The notes below the pieces were generated by a model. It was not told the origin of the DNA and did not search any database. It worked only from the letters and a program-made list of their open reading frames with translations. Shown here piece by piece: positions 41,850 to 51,207 of a DNA stretch of 64,000 bases. The translations under genes were made by a program, and so were the position numbers. Within the stretch, counting starts at the first letter, position 1, and each line of letters begins with the position of its first letter. Source of the DNA: an uncultured Agathobaculum sp. (GTDB lineage: Bacteria; Bacillota; Clostridia; Oscillospirales; Butyricicoccaceae); assembly GCF_944380985.1 (NCBI RefSeq), contig NZ_CALWJJ010000001.1, positions 62,001 through 126,000 on the forward strand, given 5' to 3'.

Positions 41850-44825
41850 ATGAACGTAAATGTAGGAATCGACATCGGTTCGACCACGGTCAAAATCGTG
41901 ATTGTACGCGATGGAGAGATCATCCACAAACACTATGAGCGCCACTTTTCCAAGGTGCGCGAAAAAGCCGTTGAAATGGTGCAGAACGCACGCGAGATGA
42001 TCGGCCCGGAGGCCGAGCTACGCTGTGCGATCACCGGCTCGGCGGGCCTTGGCGTTGCCAAGGCGGCCGACATCGACTTTGTGCAGGAAGTGTTCGCTAC
42101 CCGCAAGGCGGTCGGCGTGCATGTGCCGCGGGCCGATGTCGTTATCGAGCTTGGCGGCGAGGATGCCAAGATCATCTTTTTATCCGGCCAGTTGGAAGAG
42201 CGCATGAATGGCTCTTGCGCGGGCGGCACGGGCGCCTTTATCGACCAAATGGCCGTACTGCTCGACGTAACCCCCGGCGACCTTGACGAACTTGCCCAGA
42301 ATGCCGAGCGCATCTACACCATCGCCTCGCGCTGCGGCGTGTTTGCCAAGTCGGACGTTCAGCCGCTCTTGAACGAAGGCGCACGCAAGGAAGATGTGGC
42401 GGCATCGATTTTCCAGGCGGTGGTCAACCAGACGGTCGCCGGTCTTGCGCAAGGGCGCGAGATCAAGGGCGACGTGCTGTTCCTTGGCGGCCCGCTGTTC
42501 TTCTTCAAAGGCTTGCAGCAGCGCTTTCAGCAAACGCTGCGGCTTGACGATATGCATGCGCACTTCCCCGCCCTTGCGCCGTATGCCATTGCGGCAGGCG
42601 CAGCGGAATATGCAAAGGACACGCAGAAGACCTACACGGTCGACACGCTGCTCGACGCGCTCGAGCACGCGGCGGGTGCGCCCGTCGTTGCCAACTACCT
42701 GCCGCCTCTGTTTGAAAACGAGCAGCAGTACGAATCGTTTAAGCGCCGTCACAGCGTACACGATGTAATGACCCAAAACGTCACCATGTACGAGGGCAAC
42801 GCCTATCTCGGCATTGACTGTGGCTCGACTACGACCAAGCTCGTGCTCATCGGCGAGGATCACCAGATCCTGTACCACCACTACCAGTCGAACAAGGGCA
42901 ATCCGGCGGATGTCATCCGCGAACAGTTGACTCAGCTCTACGAGCTGTGCGGCGATCGCGTACATATCGTCTCTTCAGCGGTTACGGGCTACGGCGAGGC
43001 GCTCATCCAGCACGCTTTCGGCGTGGACTTCGGCCTTGTCGAAACGGTCGCACACTTCCGCGCAGCGCGCCACTTCTGCCCGGATGTCGATTTTATCATC
43101 GACATCGGCGGACAGGACATCAAATGCTTTAAAATCCGCAACAGGTGTATTGACAACATCTCGCTTAACGAGGCCTGCTCCTCTGGTTGCGGCTCGTTTA
43201 TCGAAACTTTCGCCCGCTCGATGGGCTACTCGATCGAAGAATTCTGCAAGCTCGGCCTGTTCGCCGAGCATCCGATTGATCTTGGATCACGCTGCACGGT
43301 GTTTATGAACTCGTCGGTCAAGCAGGCGCAGAAAGACGGCGCCGGCATCGACGCGATCTCAGCCGGCCTGTCGGTCTCGGTTGTCAAAAACGCGCTTTAC
43401 AAGGTCATCCGCGCCCACTCGCCGGACGACCTCGGCCAGAACATCGTCGTGCAGGGCGGCACGTTTTTAAACGACGCTATCCTGCGCTCATTTGAGCAGG
43501 AGATCGGTCGCGACGTAACCCGCCCCGCCATCTCCGGCCTGATGGGCGCCTATGGCGCGGCGCTGCACGCCAAAGACAACTGCCCCGCCAAAACCAACCT
43601 TGTCGGCTCCGATGTACTGGCGCATTTTGCGCACACAGTTAAGGCCGCGCGCTGCGGCCTGTGTGAAAACCGGTGCAGCCTGACCATCAACAATTTCGGC
43701 GGCGACCGCCGCTTCATCTCGGGCAACCGCTGCGACCGTCCACTGGGCGGCACAAAAAAAGGCAGCCTGCCCAACCTGTATCAGTGGAAGCTTGAAAAGC
43801 TTCGCAGCTACGGCGAGCCGTCGGGCAACCCCCACCCGATCGCAACGATCGGCATGCCCTTTGGCCTGAACAACTACGAGCTTACGCCATTCTGGACCAC
43901 ATTCCTGCGCACGCTCGGGTTTGAAACCGTGCTCTCGGACGTTTCCACCCGCGATATGTATATGCAGGGCCAGCACTCCATCCCGTCGGACACGGTGTGT
44001 TACCCGGCCAAGCTCATGCATGGCCATATTGAAAATCTGCTTGAAAAGAACGTCGACGCGATCTTCTACCCTTGCATGACCTACAATATGGACGAGGGCC
44101 GTGCAAGCAACTGCTACAACTGCCCGGTCGTCGCCTATTATCCCGAGCTGCTGCACGCCAATGTTGCAGCGCTTACCAAGCATGATTTTATGATGCCGTA
44201 CTTCGAGCTGGCCGACCGCAAGCGGTTTATCCAGCACGCTTCCAAATATTTCTGCGGCAAGTATCCCAAGCTCAGGAAAAAGCAGGTTGCCGCGGCGGCC
44301 GAGGCCGCCTATCAGGAGCTTGACAACTACTATGCCGCGGTGCGGCTCGAGGGCCAGAAAGCCATCGCCTATGCCGACGCGCACGGGCTGGACATTGCGG
44401 TTATCGCGGGCCGTCCATATCATGTCGACCCTGAAATTAACCACGGCATCGACCAGCTGATTGCCTCGTTTAATCTTGTCATCGTGACCGAGGACGCGGT
44501 GTGGCAGCTGACCGAAGAACCCGATGTGCACGTCCTAAACCAGTGGACCTATCACTCGCGTATGTATGGCGCGGCAAAGTACGTTACCGAAAAGGAAAAC
44601 GCACAGCTCATCCAGCTTGTGTCTTTTGGCTGCGGCATCGACGCCATCACCACCGACGAAATGCGCGCCATCTGTGAAAATGGCGGCAAAATCTACACAC
44701 AACTCAAGATCGATGAAATCAGCAACCTGGGTGCGGCCAAGATCCGCATCCGCAGTATGCTGGCCGCCATAGAGGAGGGCAGAAAACTTGCAAAACAACA
44801 ATATTCTGAACAGCACGCCGGTTGA
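41850..44825 (+). CDS. 2-hydroxyacyl-CoA dehydratase activase (BadF/HgdC-type) with duplicated ATPase and DUF2229 regions
   Basis: A 991-residue protein with two ASKHA ATPase units. The first (about 1-255) has VGIDIGSTTVKIVIVRDGEI, ELGGEDAKIIFLSGQ and NGSCAGGTGAFIDQMAVLLD; the second (about 320-575) has GIDCGSTTTKLVLIGEDHQI, DIGGQDIKCFKIRN and NEACSSGCGSFIETFARSMG. Each carries the Cys expected to hold a [4Fe-4S] cluster. The remainder (about 640-990) is a DUF2229-like region with a Cys pair (RCGLCENRCSLTINNFGG). Activases inject an electron, with ATP hydrolysis, into 2-hydroxyacyl-CoA dehydratases. Similar large proteins are often a single chain of about 1400 residues; here the last third is a separate overlapping gene. 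The substrate is unknown. Confidence 0.85.
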   Translation: MNVNVGIDIGSTTVKIVIVRDGEIIHKHYERHFSKVREKAVEMVQNAREMIGPEAELRCAITGSAGLGVAKAADIDFVQEVFATRKAVGVHVPRADVVIELGGEDAKIIFLSGQLEERMNGSCAGGTGAFIDQMAVLLDVTPGDLDELAQNAERIYTIASRCGVFAKSDVQPLLNEGARKEDVAASIFQAVVNQTVAGLAQGREIKGDVLFLGGPLFFFKGLQQRFQQTLRLDDMHAHFPALAPYAIAAGAAEYAKDTQKTYTVDTLLDALEHAAGAPVVANYLPPLFENEQQYESFKRRHSVHDVMTQNVTMYEGNAYLGIDCGSTTTKLVLIGEDHQILYHHYQSNKGNPADVIREQLTQLYELCGDRVHIVSSAVTGYGEALIQHAFGVDFGLVETVAHFRAARHFCPDVDFIIDIGGQDIKCFKIRNRCIDNISLNEACSSGCGSFIETFARSMGYSIEEFCKLGLFAEHPIDLGSRCTVFMNSSVKQAQKDGAGIDAISAGLSVSVVKNALYKVIRAHSPDDLGQNIVVQGGTFLNDAILRSFEQEIGRDVTRPAISGLMGAYGAALHAKDNCPAKTNLVGSDVLAHFAHTVKAARCGLCENRCSLTINNFGGDRRFISGNRCDRPLGGTKKGSLPNLYQWKLEKLRSYGEPSGNPHPIATIGMPFGLNNYELTPFWTTFLRTLGFETVLSDVSTRDMYMQGQHSIPSDTVCYPAKLMHGHIENLLEKNVDAIFYPCMTYNMDEGRASNCYNCPVVAYYPELLHANVAALTKHDFMMPYFELADRKRFIQHASKYFCGKYPKLRKKQVAAAAEAAYQELDNYYAAVRLEGQKAIAYADAHGLDIAVIAGRPYHVDPEINHGIDQLIASFNLVIVTEDAVWQLTEEPDVHVLNQWTYHSRMYGAAKYVTEKENAQLIQLVSFGCGIDAITTDEMRAICENGGKIYTQLKIDEISNLGAAKIRIRSMLAAIEEGRKLAKQQYSEQHAG

Positions 44826-46080
44826 AACCGAGGAGGAGGAATACAAGCTCCCGCAGTTTACCGAAGAAATGCGCCGCGACTACACCATTCTTGTGCCCAA
44901 CATGCTGCCGGTGCAGCTCGGCCTGATGTGCCGCCTGATGAAAAACTTCGGCTACAACATGGAGCTACTGCATACCGAGGGGCCGAACATTGCCGAACAG
45001 GGCCTGCGCAACGTGCATAACGATACTTGCTATCCTGCGCTGCTGGTTATCGGCCAGCTGCTGGATGCAATCGAATCGGGCAAGTACGATGTGCATAAGA
45101 TCGCGCTCATCTTGCCGCAGACAGGCGGCGGATGCCGTGCCTCCAACTACATCCATCTGCTGCGTAAGGCGCTGGTCAAAAACGGCTACGGGTTCATCCC
45201 GGTCATCTCGCTCAACTTTGCGGGTCTCGAGTCGGACGCCAACCCCGGTTTCCGTCTGAGCAAGACCATGCTGATCCAAATCGCGTATGCGCTGCTGATC
45301 GGTGACCTGATTATGATGGTTGCCAACCAGTGCCGGCCATATGAGGTTGTGCCCGGCTCAACCGATAAGGCTATCGAGGTCTGCATGAAAGCGGTTACTG
45401 CCCGCTTTACCGGCGACCGCTCAGTGCACTACCGTGAGGTAAAGCATCTGTATCAATTTGTACTCACCGCATTTGGCAAGGTAAGGCTTGATAAATCGAA
45501 GAAAAAGAAGATGGTCGGCATTGTGGGCGAGATCTATGTCAAGTTCTCCCCGCTCGGCAACAACCGGCTGGAGGACTTTCTGCTGGCCGAAGGCTGTGAG
45601 CCCGTGCTGCCCGGCTTGCTTGACTTCTGCCTGTATTCGATCTACAACTCGGTCATCGACCACGAGCTGTACGGTCGCTCGGCTGCCCGCGCGGCGATCT
45701 TCCAGGTTGTTTACCGGTTTATGCTGGCAAAGCAGGCCGACATCATCCGGATTATGAAAAAGGACGGCAAGTTCCGCCCGCCCATGCCGTTTAACGAGGT
45801 GCGCAAAAAGGCGCAGGGCATCATTGGACAGGGTGTCAAGATGGGCGAGGGCTGGCTGCTGCCGGCCGAAATGGTCGAGCTGATCAGCGAGGATGTCAAC
45901 AACATCGTCTGCACGCAGCCATTCGGCTGCCTGCCCAACCATATCGCGGGCAAAGGCATGATCCGCAAGATCCGCGAGGTCTATCCACAGGCCAACATCG
46001 TCTCGGTCGACTATGACCCTGGCGCATCCAAAATCAACCAAGAAAACCGCATTAAGTTGATGCTGTCAAGCGCAGAGTAA
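44788..46080 (+). CDS. 2-hydroxyacyl-CoA dehydratase-type (HgdB-like) subunit
   Basis: A 430-residue protein read from a TTG at 44788 with GGAGGG 8 nt upstream; both lie within the end of the preceding gene, and the overlap is 38 nt. Seen: HNDTCYPALLVIGQLLDAIE, LPQTGGGCRASNYIHLLRKA, VGIVGEIYVKFSPLGNNRLE and CTQPFGCLPNHIAGKGMIRK. Conserved Cys in these blocks suit iron-sulfur binding. The protein should form a complex with the activase encoded upstream. Together they total about 1421 residues, the size of the fused homologues. The pathway is not evident because no CoA-transferase or substrate enzyme is nearby. Confidence 0.85.
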   Translation: MQNNNILNSTPVETEEEEYKLPQFTEEMRRDYTILVPNMLPVQLGLMCRLMKNFGYNMELLHTEGPNIAEQGLRNVHNDTCYPALLVIGQLLDAIESGKYDVHKIALILPQTGGGCRASNYIHLLRKALVKNGYGFIPVISLNFAGLESDANPGFRLSKTMLIQIAYALLIGDLIMMVANQCRPYEVVPGSTDKAIEVCMKAVTARFTGDRSVHYREVKHLYQFVLTAFGKVRLDKSKKKKMVGIVGEIYVKFSPLGNNRLEDFLLAEGCEPVLPGLLDFCLYSIYNSVIDHELYGRSAARAAIFQVVYRFMLAKQADIIRIMKKDGKFRPPMPFNEVRKKAQGIIGQGVKMGEGWLLPAEMVELISEDVNNIVCTQPFGCLPNHIAGKGMIRKIREVYPQANIVSVDYDPGASKINQENRIKLMLSSAE

Positions 46081-46145
46081 CTTCTTTGCAGCATGCGCTT
46101 CCAATGTTAAGCACTTGGCAGTACTGCATATCAACTAATGCATCC

Positions 46146-46183
46146 AAAGCCCCCTTGGGATTTTAATTCCAAGGGGGCTTTTC
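46146..46183 (+). terminator. Terminator of the dehydratase/activase operon
   Basis: AAAGCCCCCTTGG, a 10-nt loop, CCAAGGGGGCTTTTCTG, about 65 nt after the stop codon. Confidence 0.85.
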
Positions 46184-46294
46184 TGTTTATAGTGCAGGAT
46201 GGGGGGTCACGGCGCGCCCCGTAGCCGCATAGCATGAATCAGCCGCCCCTTCCATCTGCGGGCGGCCAAATTCAATCAGACAGGGACTGATCGC

Positions 46295-46540
46295 ATGGAT
46301 CAATCAACCGTTTTTCCGCTGTCCGCGCTTCCTGAAGGCGAAGGCGCGCGCGTGCGCGCCCTGCGCCTGACCGGCGGCATGCGTCGGCGCTTGCAAGACC
46401 TCGGTCTGGTGCGGGGCACGCAGGTCGTCTGCCTCCAGCGCGCCGCAGCGGGCGACCCGACCGCCTACCAGATTCGCGGCGCAGTGATCGCGCTGCGACG
46501 GACGGACGCGGCGCACATCGAAGTCGGAGGGCTGTCTTGA
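46295..46540 (+). CDS. feoA: Ferrous iron transport protein A
   Basis: An 81-residue SH3-like cytoplasmic protein: LPEGEGARVRALRLTGGMRR, RLQDLGLVRGTQVVCLQRAA and YQIRGAVIALRRTDAAHIEV. It assists FeoB in Fe(II) uptake. It overlaps feoB by 4 nt. The ribosome-binding site is weak (CAGGGA). No clear promoter is seen in the 46184-46294 gap, which has a GCCGCC/GGCGGC hairpin near 46243-46268. Confidence 0.92.
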   Translation: MDQSTVFPLSALPEGEGARVRALRLTGGMRRRLQDLGLVRGTQVVCLQRAAAGDPTAYQIRGAVIALRRTDAAHIEVGGLS

Positions 46541-48480
46541 GTGGGGCCGTGCGTGCGCCGGTCGTTGCGCTTGTCGGCAATCCCAATGTAGGCAAATCCA
46601 CCGTATTTAACGCACTAACCGGCTCGCGCCAGCATACCGGCAACTGGAGCGGCAAGACCGTCGCAACCGCCTGCGGCACGCTGCATAGCGGCGGACAGGA
46701 GATCACGCTGGTCGATCTGCCAGGCTCCTACTCACTACGCGCTCACTCACCCGAGGAGCAGGCGGCACGTGATTTTCTCGCCGCAGGGTGCGCGGATGCA
46801 GTCGTTCTGGTCACGGATGCAACCTGCCTCGAGCGCAACCTGATCCTTGTGCTTCAGGTGCTCGAGCTTACGCCGCGCGCCGTACTCTGCCTCAATCTAA
46901 TGGACGAGGCGCGTAAAAAACACATCTGTATCGACATCGCCGCGCTTGAGCACACGCTGGGCATCCCGGTCGTTCCGTGCGCGGCGCGCAGTGAGCGCGG
47001 CTTGTCCGCGCTGACGGACGCGGTATGCCGTGTGCTGGTGCAGCAGCCCGCGCCACAGGCTGCCCGCATCCGCTACCCGGACGCCATCGAAAACGCACTG
47101 CAACGCATGGGATTGCCGCGCGGCGCGGCGCTCGACGCGCTTGTGCGTGAGCCGCCCGCCGGCATGACCACGCAGCAGCTCGACGATTTGATCACTGCAG
47201 CAGCCGCCCGCTGCGCAGAGCAAATTGCGTGCACATGCGCGCAGGTGCCTGCGGCCGCCTGCGCACGAGACCGGCAAATCGACCGCATTGTGCTCAGCCG
47301 CCGCTGGGGCATTCCGCTCATGCTGTTGCTGCTCGCCGTTGTATTTTACATTACCTTGTCGGGCGCGAATACCCTAAGCGGCTTGCTGAGCGGGCTGCTG
47401 CTTGGTTTGGGCGCGCCGCTTGGCGCAGGGCTTTCTGCACTTGGCCTGCCACAGAGCATAGTCGCTCTGCTCACAGACGGGCTGTGGCGCGTGCTCGCAA
47501 CGGTTGTCTCGGTCATGCTGCCGCCCATGGCTATCTTTTTTCCGCTCTTTACCCTGCTTGAAGACGCGGGTTATCTTCCCCGTGTGGCCTTTCAGCTCGA
47601 CCACGCCTTTCAGAAAGCGCATGCCTGCGGCAAGCAGTGTCTCTCGATGTGCATGGGCTTTGGCTGCAACGCCTGCGGCGTGACCGGCTGCCGGATCATC
47701 GACTCGCCGCGCGAACGGCTGATCGCCATTCTCACAAATACATTCGCACCGTGCAACGGACGCTTTCCGCTGCTGATCTTTCTGTGTACAGCATTCTTTG
47801 CGGGCGGCGCTGTGGGTGGCGCGCTCTTGCTGACTGCCGTGATAGCGGGCAGCGTGCTGCTGACGCTTGCGGTCTCGCGGCTGCTCTCGGAGACTGTGCT
47901 CAAGGGGCTGCCCGCTTCCTTTACGCTCGAGCTGCCGCCCTACCGCGCCCCGCAGGTAGGCAAGGTGATTGTACGCAGCGTGCGCGACCGGACGCTGTTC
48001 GTACTCGGCCGCGCAGCGGTGGTCGCGGCGCCGGCGGGCGCGATAATTTGGTTGCTCGCCAACATCACTGTCGGTGAGGCGTCCATCTTTTCCCACCTGA
48101 CTGAAGCGCTCGATCCTGTCGCCCGTGTATTCGGGCTGGATGGGGTGATCCTGCTCGCTTTTCTCCTTGGGTTTCCGGCAAACGAGCTGGTCATGCCACT
48201 GATCGTCATGGGCTACCTTTGCACGGGATCGCTTACCAGCGTTACCGATCTCTCCGCTTTCCATGCACTGCTCATAGCAAACGGCTGGACAGCATGCACC
48301 GCACTGTGTACGCTGGTATTCACCGTGGCGCACTGGCCGTGCTCTACCACCTGCTTGACCATCTGGAAAGAAACGCGCAGCATTAAATGGACTCTTCTGG
48401 CGTTTGCCCTGCCCACCGCATGCGGGCTTGGATTATGCCTGCTGGTGCACACCGCATGCATGCTGCTGGGGTTTGCATAG
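46537..48480 (+). CDS. feoB: Ferrous iron transport protein B
   Basis: A 647-residue Fe(II) transporter. The N-terminal G domain has ALVGNPNVGKSTVFNALTGS (G1), NWSGKTVAT, LVDLPGSYSLRAHSPEE (G3) and CLNLMDEARKK (G4). The membrane part has two gate regions with MCMGFGCNACGVTGCRIIDS and LTNTFAPCNGRFPLLIFL, which carry the conserved Cys. The start is a TTG overlapping the feoA stop (TTGA), 5 nt after GGAGGG. No feoC follows. It is key for iron supply in an anaerobe. Confidence 0.95.
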   Translation: MSGAVRAPVVALVGNPNVGKSTVFNALTGSRQHTGNWSGKTVATACGTLHSGGQEITLVDLPGSYSLRAHSPEEQAARDFLAAGCADAVVLVTDATCLERNLILVLQVLELTPRAVLCLNLMDEARKKHICIDIAALEHTLGIPVVPCAARSERGLSALTDAVCRVLVQQPAPQAARIRYPDAIENALQRMGLPRGAALDALVREPPAGMTTQQLDDLITAAAARCAEQIACTCAQVPAAACARDRQIDRIVLSRRWGIPLMLLLLAVVFYITLSGANTLSGLLSGLLLGLGAPLGAGLSALGLPQSIVALLTDGLWRVLATVVSVMLPPMAIFFPLFTLLEDAGYLPRVAFQLDHAFQKAHACGKQCLSMCMGFGCNACGVTGCRIIDSPRERLIAILTNTFAPCNGRFPLLIFLCTAFFAGGAVGGALLLTAVIAGSVLLTLAVSRLLSETVLKGLPASFTLELPPYRAPQVGKVIVRSVRDRTLFVLGRAAVVAAPAGAIIWLLANITVGEASIFSHLTEALDPVARVFGLDGVILLAFLLGFPANELVMPLIVMGYLCTGSLTSVTDLSAFHALLIANGWTACTALCTLVFTVAHWPCSTTCLTIWKETRSIKWTLLAFALPTACGLGLCLLVHTACMLLGFA

Positions 48481-48501
48481 CCAACACAACAGCCCTGTGA
48501 A

Positions 48502-48530
48502 GGAGATGCGGCCGCACAGGCCGCATCTCC
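48502..48530 (+). terminator. Hairpin after feoB
   Basis: GGAGATGCGGCC, GCACA, GGCCGCATCTCC, a perfect 12-bp stem 21 nt after the feoB stop. There is no U-tract, so it may protect the 3' end or act with Rho instead of being an intrinsic terminator. The remaining 48531-48630 shows no gene. Confidence 0.55.
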
Positions 48531-48630
48531 GCCCATCATAAGCAGCCGCCGCTCTGGGCAAGACCGATTCCGTCCCCACTTTGCTTGCTGCTGACGTGCC
48601 TATTTGCCGGTAAGGCGCAAATAAGAACAT

Positions 48631-48659
48631 TTGTTTTCCCCTTTAGTTTATGGTATACT
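48631..48659 (+). promoter_or_regulatory. Promoter of pcrA
   Basis: TTGTTT (48631-48636), 17 nt, TATACT (48654-48659). It lies inside the open frame upstream of pcrA, which therefore cannot start before about 48666. Confidence 0.75.
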
Positions 48660-48693
48660 GGATATGTATCTCCATAACGAAACGAGGAAGCCC

Positions 48694-51099
48694 ATGGAAC
48701 CGACCAAATTTGATTTGAAATATGCCGCTGTGCGGCGCGCGGTCATCGAGCAGCATTTTTCCGCCCTCAATGATAAACAACGCGAGGCTGTCTTTGCCAC
48801 CGAAGGCCCGCTGCTCATCCTTGCAGGTGCAGGCAGCGGCAAGACAACCGTACTCATCAACCGCATCATTCACCTGCTGCGCTTTGGGCAGGGGCTTGTC
48901 AGCCAATACGCCCCCGAGGGCGCAACCGAGGCCGACCTGCTGTTCCTTACCGAGTATCTGACCCATCCCAAGCCGAAAAACCGCACGCACGCCGAGCAGC
49001 TATGCGCCATGCATCCGGCAAAACCGTGGGAGGTCATCGCGATCACGTTCACCAACAAGGCGGCGCGCGAGCTACGCGAGCGTCTGACCGCCGCGCTGGA
49101 CGATGAGCAGGCCGCCTCGGCAGTCTGGGCCTACACATTTCACACCGCCTGTCTACGCATTTTGCGGCGGCACGGCGACCTTCTGGGTTTTGAGACCGCC
49201 TTTACCATCTATGACGAGGACGACAAGAAGCGCGTGATTGCAAATGTGCTAAAAAAGCTAAACCTCGATCCAAAAACATTTGACCCGCGCACAGTTATTG
49301 CGATAATTTCGCGCGCCAAGGACCGACTGATGACGCCCCGGCAGTTTGCCGCGGATGCCGCGGGCGACTACTTTCGTGAAAAAATAGCGGAGGTGTATCA
49401 GCACTACGAAAAGGAGATGCGCCACGCCTGTGCGCTCGACTTTGACGACATCATCATGAAGACCGTGCTGCTGCTACAGAAAAATCCCGAGGTGCTCGAA
49501 TACTATCAGCGCAAGTTCCGCTATGTGCTGGTTGACGAGTATCAGGACACTAACTATGCGCAGTATGTGCTCACCAGCCTGCTCGCTGGGTATTATGAGA
49601 ATATCTGCGTCGTCGGCGACGACGATCAATCCATCTACAAATTCCGCGGCGCAACCATCACCAACATCCTCGAGTTTGAAAAACAGTTCAAAAACGCCAA
49701 AACCATCCGGTTGGAGCAGAATTACCGCTCGACCGGCAATATTTTAAATGCAGCCAACGAGGTCATACGCAACAACGTCGGCCGCAAGGGCAAGGAGCTA
49801 TGGACCGATCATGGCGACGGCGCCAAGATCCGCCTGCACCGCTCGGACAGCCAGGAGGGCGAGGCTGCCTACATTGCAGATACCATCCGTGAGGGTGTCG
49901 AGCAGGGCCGTAAATGGGGCGACTTCGCTGTACTCTACCGCAACAATGTGCTTTCGGACAACATAACCGCTGCCTTTATCCGCGCGGGCATCCCCTACCG
50001 CGTCTATAAGGGGCGTGACTTTTTCTCCCGTGCCGAGATCCGCGACATGTTTGCCTACCTATGGGTGCTGGAAAACCCGGCGGACGAGCTGCGCCTGCGA
50101 CGCATCATCAACGTGCCTGCACGAAAGATCGGCGACAAGTCGGTCGAGACCGCGGCGCAGATCGCGGCTGAGCAGGGCCAGACACTGTACGATGTGGTCT
50201 GCCATGCCTCGCAGTATCCGGCGCTCTCACGCGGGGCGGCCGCGTTGGAAAAGTTCGGCGCCATGATGGAAAATCTCCGTAAACAGCGCCAATTCCTCTC
50301 ACTCTCCGAGCTGTATGACGAGCTGCTCGGCAAATCCGGTTATCTTGCCGCGCTTGAGGACAAGGGCGGCATTGAGGAACAGGGCCGCATCGAACATATC
50401 GAAGAGCTTAAATCCTACATTGTGGGCTATGAAAACGACCATGACGAGCCTTCGCTCGCGGGCTTTCTTGAGGAGATGGCGCTCTACACAGACGCCGACC
50501 AGACCAGCGAAGATGAGGACGCAGTGCTGATGATGACCATGCACTCGGCCAAGGGGTTGGAGTTTCCGGTCGTGTTCCTTGCAGGCATGGAGGATGGGCT
50601 ATTCCCCGGCTTCCGCGCAATGGAGCGCGCAGAGGACATGGAGGAGGAACGACGGCTGTGCTATGTAGCGGTCACACGCGCCAAGGAGCAGCTTTATCTG
50701 ACCTGCGCCGAACGCCGCATGCTGTACGGCCGCACACAGTACGCGCACCCCTCGCGTTTTGTCGACGAGATGCCGCGCGAGCTGCTCGACAGCAACATTG
50801 GCCAGGCCCGGATGTTCGGGCAGGCCACCCAATCCGACCCCACGCTGCCGCGCGCGCAGATCGCGCAGGCACGGCGGGTATCCCCTTCCTCGCCGTCTTT
50901 TTCGACCGCACACACGCAAAGCGCTCCTCCGCCGGATTTTTCCTCAGGCTGCCGCGTGCGCCACAAATCGTTCGGCGATGGTATGGTGGTGTCGGTCAAG
51001 CCCATGGGCGGCGACGCGCTGCTCGAGATCGCCTTTGACCAAAAGGGCACCAAGCGGCTGATGGCAAGGTCGGCAGCGCAATTTATGCAGAAGATTTAG
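48694..51099 (+). CDS. pcrA: ATP-dependent DNA helicase PcrA/UvrD type
   Basis: An 801-residue superfamily 1 helicase: FSALNDKQREAVFATEGPLL (Q motif), ILAGAGSGKTTVLINRIIHL (motif I), VIAITFTNKAARELRER (Ia), VLVDEYQDTNYAQYVL (II), VVGDDDQSIYKFRGATITNI (III), LEQNYRSTGNILNAANEV (IV), MTMHSAKGLEFPVVFLAGME (V) and YVAVTRAKEQLYLTCAERRM (VI). The C-terminus ends in the RNA-polymerase-interacting Tudor-like domain (GCRVRHKSFGDGMVVSVKPM). It acts in excision repair and rolling-circle replication. Start ATG at 48694 after GAGGAAGCCC. It carries an insertion between motifs I and Ia (QYAPEGATEADLLFLTEYL), of a kind also seen in related Clostridia. Confidence 0.95.
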   Translation: MEPTKFDLKYAAVRRAVIEQHFSALNDKQREAVFATEGPLLILAGAGSGKTTVLINRIIHLLRFGQGLVSQYAPEGATEADLLFLTEYLTHPKPKNRTHAEQLCAMHPAKPWEVIAITFTNKAARELRERLTAALDDEQAASAVWAYTFHTACLRILRRHGDLLGFETAFTIYDEDDKKRVIANVLKKLNLDPKTFDPRTVIAIISRAKDRLMTPRQFAADAAGDYFREKIAEVYQHYEKEMRHACALDFDDIIMKTVLLLQKNPEVLEYYQRKFRYVLVDEYQDTNYAQYVLTSLLAGYYENICVVGDDDQSIYKFRGATITNILEFEKQFKNAKTIRLEQNYRSTGNILNAANEVIRNNVGRKGKELWTDHGDGAKIRLHRSDSQEGEAAYIADTIREGVEQGRKWGDFAVLYRNNVLSDNITAAFIRAGIPYRVYKGRDFFSRAEIRDMFAYLWVLENPADELRLRRIINVPARKIGDKSVETAAQIAAEQGQTLYDVVCHASQYPALSRGAAALEKFGAMMENLRKQRQFLSLSELYDELLGKSGYLAALEDKGGIEEQGRIEHIEELKSYIVGYENDHDEPSLAGFLEEMALYTDADQTSEDEDAVLMMTMHSAKGLEFPVVFLAGMEDGLFPGFRAMERAEDMEEERRLCYVAVTRAKEQLYLTCAERRMLYGRTQYAHPSRFVDEMPRELLDSNIGQARMFGQATQSDPTLPRAQIAQARRVSPSSPSFSTAHTQSAPPPDFSSGCRVRHKSFGDGMVVSVKPMGGDALLEIAFDQKGTKRLMARSAAQFMQKI

Positions 51100-51123
51100 G
51101 CCAATGTAAAATCAATTTGACAG

Positions 51124-51172
51124 TAAAACGCCTGTCTATCCAAGGAATTGGATAGACAGGCGTTTCTTTTTT
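51124..51172 (+). terminator. Terminator after pcrA
   Basis: AAAACGCCTGTCTATCC, AAGGAATT, GGATAGACAGGCGTTT, CTTTTTT. Its 3' arm and U-tract also hold the -35 and spacer of the next promoter. Confidence 0.92.
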
Positions 51173-51181
51173 CGCTATAAT
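51153..51181 (+). promoter_or_regulatory. Promoter of the XRE regulator, nested in the pcrA terminator
   Basis: TAGACA (51153-51158), 17 nt, perfect TATAAT (51176-51181). The -35 box is part of the descending arm of the terminator hairpin. Confidence 0.7.
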
Positions 51182-51207
51182 GCAGATAATGAAAGGAGAT
51201 GCGGCAT

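Noticed and set aside
43488..44531. 347-codon minus-strand frame opposite the dehydratase activase gene
   Set aside because: It lies wholly within a well-supported gene on the other strand and has no family pattern.
46243..46268. GCCGCC/GGCGGC hairpin before feoA as a fourth copy of the composite element
   Set aside because: Only the first stem is similar. The TGRGYCRGG block and the A-rich hairpin are missing, so the match is not convincing.
47374..48333. 319-codon minus-strand frame opposite feoB
   Set aside because: It mirrors the transmembrane part of feoB, is very basic and shows no motif.
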